The notes beneath the pieces are model-generated. The model had not been told where the DNA came from, searched no databases, and saw only the letters and a program-made list of their open reading frames with translations. Shown here piece by piece: positions 56,471-64,000 of a stretch of 64,000 bases of DNA (position 1 is its first letter; the number at the start of each line of letters is the position of its first letter). This stretch comes from Nitrosomonas communis. Its GTDB lineage: Bacteria > Pseudomonadota > Gammaproteobacteria > Burkholderiales > Nitrosomonadaceae. The stretch covers positions 2,108,001 through 2,172,000 of the forward strand of contig NZ_CP011451.1 in the NCBI RefSeq assembly GCF_001007935.1. The letters are read 5' to 3'. The translations under genes and the position numbers were made by a program.

Positions 56471-56594
56471 TCCTTGATTACACATTATTCAACGATCCAT
56501 TCGTACTTTGGCAGAGCATAACTTGAATTAAGATCCCAAAATAAAGCAATATACTTATATGTAGCTAAAATAGCATCTGGGTTAATAAATTAGT

Positions 56595-58337
56595 GTGAAC
56601 ATTCTCTTTCTCACCCACAGTTTCAACAGCCTCGCGCAGCGCTTATTTATTGAGTTGACGCGCTGCGGGCATGATGTCTCGCTTGAGTTCGACATCAGCG
56701 ATTCCATTACAGAGCAAGCGGTCGAGCTTTACCGCCCTGATCTCGTGATTGCACCCTTTCTCAAGCGGGCGATTCCTGAAACAGTATGGCGCAGCGTGCC
56801 TTGTTTTGTGGTGCATCCGGGTATTGTCGGTGATCGCGGCCCGTCTGCGCTGGACTGGGCGCTCATGCACGGCTACCGCGAGTGGGGAGTGACGGTATTG
56901 CAGGCGAATAGCGAAATGGATGCAGGCGATATCTGGGCGTATGAAACCTTTTTGATGCGCTTTGCCAGCAAGAGCAGTCTGTACCGGCATGAAGTAACCG
57001 AGGCGGCTGTTAACGCTGTGCTAACTGCAGTGGATCGTTTTCTGTCAGGTACGTATCAGCCCATACCGCTCGCTAAGGCATGTCAGCAGCTTGGCAATAA
57101 CCATGGCAGGCAACATATGCTGATACGTCAGATGGATCGTGCCATTGAATGGCAGCAGGATGACACGCATACTGTCCTGAAAAAAATATTTGCGGCAGAT
57201 GGTTTCCCGGGCGTACTCGATTCGCTGTATGGTGCTCATTTTTATTTATTTGATGCCTGGGCAGAAGCGGCGCTCCATGCAGATAAGCCAGGTGCCGTGA
57301 TAGCACAACGGCAGGGTGCCATTTGTCGTGCGACAGTCGATGGCGCGGTGTGGATTGGTCATCTGAAGCGAAAAAGTGATGCCGAACCCACCCTCAAATT
57401 ACCCGCTACAATGGCATTGAGCGAGTATATGGCCGATGTGCCCGTAATACCGCCTGAATCGTTGTCCACCAGTGATGAGAGGAGCGATGCCACTTATCGT
57501 GATATCTGGTTCGAACAAAGTAATCAGGTGGGCTATCTTCATTTTGTATTTTATAACGGGGCGATGAGCAGCAGCCAATGCGAGCGGCTACGTGAAGCAT
57601 ATGTGATGGCTAGTCAAAGCGAGGTGCGCGTAATCGTGCTGATGGGTGGGCCGGATTTCTGGTCAAATGGGATTCATCTTAATCTGATCGAGCATGCGGC
57701 GAGCCCCGCCGATGAATCCTGGCGCAATATCAATGCAATGAATGATCTCGTGCGCGCCATCATTACCAACACCCGCCAGCTTACCCTTGCAGCGTTACAA
57801 GGTAACGCGGGGGCAGGGGGGGTATTTTTATCGCTTGCAGCCGACAGGATTTATGCACGTAAAAGCGTGATCCTGAATCCGCACTACAAGAGTATGGGTA
57901 ACTTGTATGGTTCAGAATATTGGACGTATCTGTTGCCTAAACGGGTCGGTAAAAAGAAGGCGAGCGAGCTGACTGATAATCGTTTGCCAATCGATGCCGC
58001 GGATGCACAGCAAATTGGCCTAATCGATGGCTGTTTTGAGCTAAATCATGCTGATTTCCGTGAAAAAATTGAACAGATTGCGCAACAGTTAGCAGCAGGC
58101 GCTGATTATGCCCATCTCCTTACCAGCAAACAGCAGCGACGAGAACGGGACGAACGGGAAAAACCACTGGACAGCTACCGGGCGGAAGAATTGCAGCAAA
58201 TGCAACTTAATTTCTACGGTTTTGATCCGAGCTATCATGTTGCGCGCTATCATTTTGTGTTTCGCATCCCACACGCCTGGACCCCACTTTATCTTGCGCG
58301 ACATCGGCAGAGATGTAAAAGGGAACTAGGCGAGTGA
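56595..58337 (+). CDS. hypX: Hydrogenase maturation protein HypX/HoxX
   Basis: A 580-residue fusion. The N-terminal half (about 1-270) is a formyl-tetrahydrofolate transferase-like domain with FVVHPGIVGDRGPSALDWAL near 73. The C-terminal half (about 300-530) is an enoyl-CoA hydratase/isomerase fold (VIVLMGGPDFWSNGIHLNLIE, AALQGNAGAGGVFLSLAADRI). HypX makes the CO ligand of oxygen-tolerant [NiFe]-hydrogenases from formyl groups, so it belongs functionally with hypCDE 4 kb upstream. It starts at GTG 56595, the first residue of the conserved MNILFLTHSFNS. Confidence 0.93.
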   Translation: MNILFLTHSFNSLAQRLFIELTRCGHDVSLEFDISDSITEQAVELYRPDLVIAPFLKRAIPETVWRSVPCFVVHPGIVGDRGPSALDWALMHGYREWGVTVLQANSEMDAGDIWAYETFLMRFASKSSLYRHEVTEAAVNAVLTAVDRFLSGTYQPIPLAKACQQLGNNHGRQHMLIRQMDRAIEWQQDDTHTVLKKIFAADGFPGVLDSLYGAHFYLFDAWAEAALHADKPGAVIAQRQGAICRATVDGAVWIGHLKRKSDAEPTLKLPATMALSEYMADVPVIPPESLSTSDERSDATYRDIWFEQSNQVGYLHFVFYNGAMSSSQCERLREAYVMASQSEVRVIVLMGGPDFWSNGIHLNLIEHAASPADESWRNINAMNDLVRAIITNTRQLTLAALQGNAGAGGVFLSLAADRIYARKSVILNPHYKSMGNLYGSEYWTYLLPKRVGKKKASELTDNRLPIDAADAQQIGLIDGCFELNHADFREKIEQIAQQLAAGADYAHLLTSKQQRRERDEREKPLDSYRAEELQQMQLNFYGFDPSYHVARYHFVFRIPHAWTPLYLARHRQRCKRELGE

Positions 58338-58447
58338 ATTTAGCATGAGCAATGTAGTCAAATTTAACAATGTTTTCAGCTTAAAAATACCAGTAATAGG
58401 CTGATAGCGGTCACTCGTTTACCTATAAATGACTGGAGGACTCATCG

Positions 58448-59071
58448 ATGCTTCTTTTTCGTCAATGTGCCAGCATGTTCTTTTTAATAACCCTATTGCT
58501 GCTGCAACCCTCTCCCGTACTCGCAACGACCGATGCTGAATCCAGCGATTCGTTTCCTTTGCAGCGCTTTCTTGATCTTGAAATCGAAGGTATCTCATTG
58601 AGTACTCTGCCAGAAGAAGTGCCAGTCATCCTGGAAGCAGCAGGCTATTTACAGCGAAGGAATTCGATGTTCATCAAGACTTTCATCAAGGAAGCCCCCC
58701 TTCCTGGCGGCCGGAGTTCGCTTTACCGGATAGAACTGGAAGATACCCCTCAGCATCGGACTATTACTTATTTGCGCGAAGAGGGTGGCGGCAGAAACAA
58801 AAGCTCGGTAGAAAAAAATAAGCCAATTCCGGATAATGAAGCTGCTTGGGCAAAAGCAATTTATGAACTGGTCTGTTTGAACGTGCCAGATAAAATGAAT
58901 AAAGCGCGTTCCTGCCAGCCGTTGCAGGAACAGGAAATCCGTTTTGGTGAGGGTGGTTTTTTGAATATTTCGGCTCATGCAGGCGCTCAGGTTAATGCAT
59001 CAGGCGCAAGCACGATCCTGGGGATTACATATTTCAAGCATAAACAGAGCGTTAATGACAAGGATTTATAG
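58448..59071 (+). CDS. Secreted hypothetical protein
   Basis: A 207-residue protein with a signal peptide (MLLFRQCASMFFLITLLLLQPSPVLA). The mature part is about 180 residues with one Cys pair (LVCLNVPDK...ARSCQP). I recognise no family. A GGAGGAC ribosome site is 9 bases upstream. Its 3' end overlaps the next gene's start by 17 bases. Confidence 0.65.
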   Translation: MLLFRQCASMFFLITLLLLQPSPVLATTDAESSDSFPLQRFLDLEIEGISLSTLPEEVPVILEAAGYLQRRNSMFIKTFIKEAPLPGGRSSLYRIELEDTPQHRTITYLREEGGGRNKSSVEKNKPIPDNEAAWAKAIYELVCLNVPDKMNKARSCQPLQEQEIRFGEGGFLNISAHAGAQVNASGASTILGITYFKHKQSVNDKDL

Positions 59072-59582
59072 CTTTGCACCGATCGCGGATGAGCACGCTA
59101 AAGTCCTCATACTCGGCAGTATGCCGGGAATTGCGTCGTTAGCTGCGGGGCAATATTATGCGCATAAACAGAATGTTTTCTGGCGCATCATGGCTGAACT
59201 GCTCTCCTTTGACCCTGCGATATCTTATGCTGACAAAGTTCAGGAGTTGAAGTCTGCGCGCATTGCATTATGGGATGTGCTTCATTCCTGTAAAAGAGAC
59301 GGTAGCTTGGACGCAAAAATTGAAATTGAAACGCAGATAGCCAACGATTTTGAAAACTTTTTCCATGGCCATCGCAATATCACCTACCTTTTCTTTAATG
59401 GTACCAAAGCAGAAATCAGTTTCAAGCAATTGGTCATGCCAAGAATGAAGAGCAATGCGCTCTGCTATAGCCGACTACCATCCACCAGTCCGGCTAATGC
59501 TTCAATATCTTTTGAAGGGAAACTTAAAGCATGGCAGGCGATTCTCAAGCCTATTGGCATGGAACCAAACCATTGCGGGTAG
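59055..59582 (+). CDS. Uracil/hypoxanthine-DNA glycosylase-like protein (MUG-like)
   Basis: About 175 residues. I chose ATG 59055 because the family starts just before SFAPIADEHAKVLILGSMPG; the longer frame is inside the previous gene. The motif GSMPG..S...QYYAHKQNVFWRIM is that of single-strand-independent DNA-deoxyinosine/uracil glycosylases, and WDVLHSCKRDGSLDAKI and YSRLPSTSPANA complete the pattern. It removes deaminated bases in related proteins; activity here is inferred. Confidence 0.8.
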   Translation: MTRIYSFAPIADEHAKVLILGSMPGIASLAAGQYYAHKQNVFWRIMAELLSFDPAISYADKVQELKSARIALWDVLHSCKRDGSLDAKIEIETQIANDFENFFHGHRNITYLFFNGTKAEISFKQLVMPRMKSNALCYSRLPSTSPANASISFEGKLKAWQAILKPIGMEPNHCG

Positions 59583-59674
59583 AATACGGAGCACACACTC
59601 AATGATAGGTGAGTCCGACTACCAGCGTGAAACTTCAACATGAGTCCCTGAAGAGCAGCGTCATCATCGGTAGT

Positions 59675-59782
59675 GATTCCATTTCCAAATCAAACATGAC
59701 GTGAAGGCAAGCTGCAGACGGTACCAATTATCCAGCAAGAGGAAACAGGTAAAGTTAGTTTGGATTTAGAAATAGAATGATT
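59675..59782 (+). repeat. Dispersed ~105-bp inverted-repeat element, copy 4
   Basis: Left end ATTCCATTTCCAAATCAAAC; right end TGGATTTAGAAATAGAAT. The core has GTGAAGGCAAGCTGCAGACGGTACC and is the most divergent of the clear copies. It lies between the glycosylase gene and the end of the leftward HAD-domain gene; its end is about 4 bases from that gene's stop. Confidence 0.75.
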
Positions 59783-59785
59783 ACT

Positions 59786-61843
59786 TCACATTTTTGCATC
59801 ATCTCTATTGCGGAAACACTGAACCTTCATGCGCAAACGCCTCACTTGATTAGCGAAGCGAAACGTGAAAACCAGCGTCCATCGATGGAAGCGACTCAGC
59901 CCATTGATATGCTGAATGGCTGCTGACCATTGAACGCGCCGAATAAATTCAATCAACTGGCGCCGCCTTTCCTTGACGAGCGGAGCCAGTAAAATGGCGG
60001 TCAAGGACGGGGCTTGATTTCTGTTAAAAAAATCACCAAACCCAAATACATCATGTTGCGGGGTTTGTATGAACAATTCCGCCAAGTCGACACTGGGGGC
60101 GCTTCGCAAGGTGGCCCACACTCTAAGCGCAGTGTTTTGAAGCTCACTCGCGCTTATTACGTATCGTTCTATATATAACCGCCAATGTTTGGCTGCTAGA
60201 AGTATCCCTTGTTGAAAATAACGCGTGAACTGGTCATAGGCCGCATTTTCATCCCCTGAGACTTGGCGGCAGGCGAGTATTTGATCAGGGGTTCGGCGGT
60301 AACCCACTACACTTCCTCCGGCAGACATACAAAGCATTTCTAGTGCGGCAAAAACCTCAAACAGATCATTCGCATTACTGCTGATATTTTCGTTGGGACC
60401 ATAAGCTGACTTGGAAACATTATCAGGCTGGGGATTGACAAACCGCCGCAGACCTAAATACATGCCATGCAAATTCGTCTCTGACATAACAAGTGCGAGG
60501 TTGTCTTGGATGGTGCCACGCCAGCCAATATCCACCACACCTATTTTGACATCGGACTGCCATCCATTTTGTATCAAGTAATCACACAGAAGCGATTGCT
60601 GACGAGCAATGGAGTTTTGTAATGCATTTACAAACTCTGGCGTACCAAAGAGCTTATTTAAAGCAGAGTTTTGTTGGGGAATTTCAATCACATCCTCGGG
60701 TTTTAGTTCAAGCTGATTAAGAATTTCTTTGAAATCAGCGATATTGATGCCAAGTGTGACAAACATTCCGGCAACATTTTGTTCCTTGAATAAGTCCCAG
60801 ATACGGGACATTTCGCCAATGGTTACCTCCCGTAATGATGAGACGAAAGTTGACAGTCGGCTGACGGCCAATATGTTTGACGGTGGCAAGGTATGGCCAA
60901 AAAATGTTTGCTGAGGGAACAGGGCGGTAAATACCTGATGGAAAAACTCACCTTCTCGCGTCAGGAAATGGAGCTGATCAAGCTTTTTTACCAGTGCTTG
61001 CTCAGCAATCCATAAAGCAAAACCGATAAAAAGCGGAGCAGCATCCGCCCCAAGTCGAAAAGCGGCAGCTTGTTTAGCTGACATACCTTGGCTAGCTTGT
61101 AGCGCTTCGTCGGCACATAAGGTTCTGATGTGTTCGAATAGGGCTTCGCGGGAAGAAAACAGCCGTTCTCGAGCCAGTCGCTCAGCATGCAAGGTGGCAG
61201 GCAGGTAATGGACAGCCGTCACGCCAGACTTTTCAGCCGCTTCGATATCTGACCAGCGATTGTCCCCCACATGGACATGTTCCTTGGGAAAAATGCCGTG
61301 GAGAGAGTGGACATGCTGGAAAAGGCGTCCTGAACGCTTATTCAGACCAATCTCGCAAGAGGCAATGCCTTCGCAAACTAAAGCGCCCAATCCTTTTTCT
61401 TCCAGAAGGCGTCCGAGCATGCTTGAATTCATATAAAAGTCTGAGAGAAAATAATTACGCTCTGCTGGATAAGCTAGCAGGAAATCTTCAATATCTGGGT
61501 CCTTGAATGATCTCGCTATTTCGACTTGCAATTCGAATTCCGCTAACTTGCATGGTAACGTTGTATCAAAAGGCCTGCAGAAAACTGCCAATAACCACTG
61601 ATGCAAGACCGCAGAAATTTCGTATTCATCATCCTGCCCTTCAGAGCGGGCAGCCTCTGCGAGAAAGCGCTCGGCATCGATACGCGCTCGATAGAGTGCC
61701 CAATGTTCCTGGAAATCAGGCTTGAGATGGTCCGGCCACCCCAGAAGGACATGCCGCGCCGTAGCCAGCTTGATGCATTCTGGATGACAATCTCGTCTCA
61801 ACAAGGTATCCCAGACATCAATGGTGCGGAGTTTATACCTCAA
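59786..61843 (-). CDS. HAD-domain protein with unassigned C-terminal domain (cell-surface polysaccharide type)
   Basis: A 685-residue protein. Residues 1-240 are an HAD-like hydrolase: motif I is DVWDTLLRR, with Trp replacing the second Asp as in dehalogenase-type HADs, and motif IV is HVHVGDNRWSDIEAAEKSG. The rest (about 260-685) is alpha-helical with VGVVDIGWRGTIQDNLALVM near 436 and MYLGLRRF. This tail is shared with the partial protein at 63220. Such proteins occur in glycan-synthesis loci, but the reaction is unknown. Overlaps the glycosyltransferase gene by 4 bases. Confidence 0.7.
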   Translation of the reverse strand: MRYKLRTIDVWDTLLRRDCHPECIKLATARHVLLGWPDHLKPDFQEHWALYRARIDAERFLAEAARSEGQDDEYEISAVLHQWLLAVFCRPFDTTLPCKLAEFELQVEIARSFKDPDIEDFLLAYPAERNYFLSDFYMNSSMLGRLLEEKGLGALVCEGIASCEIGLNKRSGRLFQHVHSLHGIFPKEHVHVGDNRWSDIEAAEKSGVTAVHYLPATLHAERLARERLFSSREALFEHIRTLCADEALQASQGMSAKQAAAFRLGADAAPLFIGFALWIAEQALVKKLDQLHFLTREGEFFHQVFTALFPQQTFFGHTLPPSNILAVSRLSTFVSSLREVTIGEMSRIWDLFKEQNVAGMFVTLGINIADFKEILNQLELKPEDVIEIPQQNSALNKLFGTPEFVNALQNSIARQQSLLCDYLIQNGWQSDVKIGVVDIGWRGTIQDNLALVMSETNLHGMYLGLRRFVNPQPDNVSKSAYGPNENISSNANDLFEVFAALEMLCMSAGGSVVGYRRTPDQILACRQVSGDENAAYDQFTRYFQQGILLAAKHWRLYIERYVISASELQNTALRVWATLRSAPSVDLAELFIQTPQHDVFGFGDFFNRNQAPSLTAILLAPLVKERRRQLIEFIRRVQWSAAIQHINGLSRFHRWTLVFTFRFANQVRRLRMKVQCFRNRDDAKM

Positions 61844-63063
61844 TATGCTGTTCTCCTTCCCAACGCCACCTCACCGATTGCTTCTAGCTGCTTCACTTTC
61901 CGGATTACTGAGCGCGGAAAGCGTGATGCAAGCACACTCAATTTGTGTCGACGGATAATGGCAGGGTTTTGGGCAAGCCGTAATTGCTCATCGTGCGAAT
62001 AGTCGGCAAAGGCTTGCTCGGTCATGGCTACCAGAACCGAACGATCTGGCGCCGAGCCTTGCAGGCAGCCTGCCACCCATTGGTGGAATTGTGCGGAGGA
62101 TTCTTCCCAAGACGGCCAGGCAGTAGCCGTTTGTAATGCTCCCTGTTGCAGTTGCGACAAGGTATCGCGATCTGACAACAAACGCTGCAGTATGCTGACG
62201 ACTCTATCAGCATTGCCACAAGAAATTACGCATGCATTTACGCCATTGACGATGTACTCGTCGTGACCTGTAACGTCAAACACGATGGCCGTTCCGCCGC
62301 AATGAAATATCTCCAAGGGAGGGCCGAACATCCCTTCTACTGTACTCAGCTTGACTAAAATATCGCAGGAACGATAGATCTGGGCAGTCTTTATCATAGG
62401 TACTTGCGAAAAGACTCTGTTTACCCCAGGAAGCCAACTAACCGGGGAGCCAGTGAGTACCCAGATATCTCTCGCACCTGCTTCCCGCGCTAGGCGAATA
62501 CTTAGCGCGGTGTTTTTGAATGAAACACCGAAATGTCCTTCTACCAGTATGCGAGGCGGCCGAGCCAGGTTACGCGGTGCAATTGCCGGCCCTGATGGCG
62601 TATAGATATCCTTCCGAATGCCGTTACGCACGAGTGCAGCCGCCTGACCAAACTTTTCCGCCAGGTATTGCTGAATCCAGGTCGCTTCGGTCACGTACAG
62701 AATGGGGAAACGGTAGGTCGTTTCCACCAAAAACCTCAAGGGTACTTCTTCTTCAGGATAAAAATTGGATTCGATCGACTGAACAAAATAAGCATATTGT
62801 TTAGCCTGGAAATGACTTAGCTCAAACACTGTCTTCCACCAGGTCGCAATGACTAGATCGAAATGCTCTTTCTTGGCTTCTACAATGGGAATGCAGCGTA
62901 AAGCCGGCGCTTCGTCATGCCAGGCAAGCGTTAAGGCGGAAAATGGTTCTTGTACCGCAAGGGTCACCTCGAATCCATGATCACGTAAATAAGCTGCGTG
63001 CTGAACGATCACATAAGTGCCACCACTGATCGCCATCGAACCCACAAGAAAACACAATTTCAT
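61840..63063 (-). CDS. Glycosyltransferase, GT4-like
   Basis: A 407-residue GT-B enzyme. The N-domain begins MKLCFLVGSMAISGGTYVIVQHAAYLRDHGFEVTLA. The nucleotide-sugar end has VKLSTVEGMFGPPLEIFHCGGTAIVFDVTGHDEYI (E-x7-E type) near 252. It transfers a sugar from a nucleotide donor; the acceptor is unknown. It is co-transcribed with the HAD gene downstream (61843 overlap) and lies downstream of the partial gene at 63220. Confidence 0.85.
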   Translation of the reverse strand: MKLCFLVGSMAISGGTYVIVQHAAYLRDHGFEVTLAVQEPFSALTLAWHDEAPALRCIPIVEAKKEHFDLVIATWWKTVFELSHFQAKQYAYFVQSIESNFYPEEEVPLRFLVETTYRFPILYVTEATWIQQYLAEKFGQAAALVRNGIRKDIYTPSGPAIAPRNLARPPRILVEGHFGVSFKNTALSIRLAREAGARDIWVLTGSPVSWLPGVNRVFSQVPMIKTAQIYRSCDILVKLSTVEGMFGPPLEIFHCGGTAIVFDVTGHDEYIVNGVNACVISCGNADRVVSILQRLLSDRDTLSQLQQGALQTATAWPSWEESSAQFHQWVAGCLQGSAPDRSVLVAMTEQAFADYSHDEQLRLAQNPAIIRRHKLSVLASRFPRSVIRKVKQLEAIGEVALGRRTAY

Positions 63064-63219
63064 CTCTTATCTCTTGTTAAATTGTAAAAATTACCTTCAC
63101 TATATTTAACAACAGACCAATGTTTTGTCAGAGAATTCGAAAAGAGATTGATCAAATTTTAGCAATCACTCCTTCATCGCACCCCCTATTAAAAATTACT
63201 ACGCCAATTAAAGGCCGCC

Positions 63220-64000
63220 TCAGCGTCTTTGCCAACGTCGGAACCAGCTATATAGCCTGTCCAACCCTGGCAGCGCCCGTATTTTGATAGTAAGCCATGG
63301 CCAAGACCCCAGTTCTGATGGTCGACGACGACGTAACAAATGCCAGGTAAACATCATCTGGCTTAATCGAGACACGCGACTGTTGGCGTTACCGAACCGG
63401 GATTCTTCAAAAACCCCGAAGTTTTCCACATGGTAAACAGAAAATGTCCAATCGATCTCCTCTTGAGATGGATGGAAAACCATGCGCGCATGCCGTTTCA
63501 GCGTGAATTTAAGCAAATCGTTAGCGGCTAGCGGTATATTTGCCAAGGCCGCAGCAAGCTGTCCAAAGTAATCAAAAATAGGTTGAGAAACTGGCCATAC
63601 CTTTTCCTCAATCATTTTTTTTTCTTTAAATTCATCTTGCACAATTTGTACATTCCCATTGGCGTCTAATCCATACCGTTGGGCTGAGCCGTGGTCAGCA
63701 TGAAGAATGATCTCAAAAAGTGAGCGGTTTTCGTTAAAGATAGCAAAGCCTGGCGTTAATTGATTAATATTGGAAAAAAGTAAGCCGGTTTTGGCATTGC
63801 GGACAGTGAGACCGCCGCTTGCCACCAGCCCTAAATAATAACCCTCAATTCTGGCTTTCTCGCCATGCAAATGGCTGAGCCAATTAAAGAGATTGTCCTG
63901 AATCGATCCTTTCCAGCCGACATCAACCACATGCAGCAATTCGGGTATTGAGCCGCCTGCCAGGCTGGCAAGATAGCGTTCGAACGCAGTACTTCTGGCG
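63220..64000 (-). CDS. Partial protein homologous to the C-terminal region of the HAD-domain protein
   Basis: The frame is open to the window edge, so only the C-terminal ~260 residues are visible. HVVDVGWKGSIQDNLFNWLS followed by GYYLGL aligns with VVDIGWRGTIQDNLALVMSE...MYLGL of the 59786 gene, so they share this domain. Its N-terminus, possibly HAD-like, is outside the window. The 156-base gap to the glycosyltransferase start has no gene. Confidence 0.65.
   Translation of the reverse strand, partial: ARSTAFERYLASLAGGSIPELLHVVDVGWKGSIQDNLFNWLSHLHGEKARIEGYYLGLVASGGLTVRNAKTGLLFSNINQLTPGFAIFNENRSLFEIILHADHGSAQRYGLDANGNVQIVQDEFKEKKMIEEKVWPVSQPIFDYFGQLAAALANIPLAANDLLKFTLKRHARMVFHPSQEEIDWTFSVYHVENFGVFEESRFGNANSRVSRLSQMMFTWHLLRRRRPSELGSWPWLTIKIRALPGLDRLYSWFRRWQRR

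Noticed and set aside
1..64000. CRISPR array, rRNA operon or prophage
   Set aside because: No regularly spaced direct repeats, rRNA signatures or phage structural genes were seen.

Overview
The window looks like a chromosomal segment of an ammonia-oxidising betaproteobacterium, most likely Nitrosomonas or a close relative. This is an inference from overall protein character, moderate G+C, the conserved lolB-ispE-tRNA-Gln-prs-rplY-pth-ychF block, the miaB-phoH-ybeY-corC block, and many decayed insertion sequences. No 16S rRNA gene is present to confirm it.

Layout. 1-8865: one tightly overlapping operon for an atypical type II secretion / type IV pilus-like machine (GspF, GspE, PilM-, PilN- and PilO-like proteins, a PilP/GspC-like protein, a secretin lipoprotein with a C-terminal cohesin-like domain, and three pseudopilins). 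9286-11765: a TPR lipoprotein and a convergent Slp-type lipoprotein. 12500-14343: minCDE. 14491-19738: lolB, ispE, tRNA-Gln(UUG), prs, rplY, pth, ychF. 19832-23047: two leftward outer-membrane proteins (DUF2490 type and alginate-export type) around a decayed IS5-family transposase. 23679-25992: an M20 amidohydrolase and a YbdK-type carboxylate-amine ligase. 26528-27847: a secreted-protein gene split by an in-frame TAG. 28418-40236: a J-domain-like protein, miaB, phoH, ybeY, corC, recJ, a DUF4010 membrane protein and mfd.

40344-49429 is an accessory stretch. It holds IS982, integrase and IS110 remnants, a ribosome-hibernation factor beside a baeRF-type release-factor homologue, an RTX lipase, a MscS channel, an apparently intact 857-bp IS5-family element, and a 183-bp MITE with perfect ends and a TAAA duplication. 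49430-58337 holds an L,D-transpeptidase, hypCDE and hypX ([NiFe]-hydrogenase maturation). Between hypE and hypX lies an accessory island bounded by two paralogous cold-shock genes and carrying a phospholipase-D-like protein, a PD-(D/E)XK-like protein, CcbP and a small protein. 58448-64000 ends with a secreted hypothetical protein, a uracil/hypoxanthine-DNA-glycosylase-like protein, and a leftward cluster of an HAD-domain protein, a glycosyltransferase and a partial protein related to the HAD protein.

The main structural observation is a family of about 105-bp intergenic inverted-repeat elements, with five copies (9016, 46128, 48005, 56362, 59675) plus one possible solo end. The copies sit against gene ends, and one forms the leader of the mscS-like gene. 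No CRISPR array or rRNA operon was seen.
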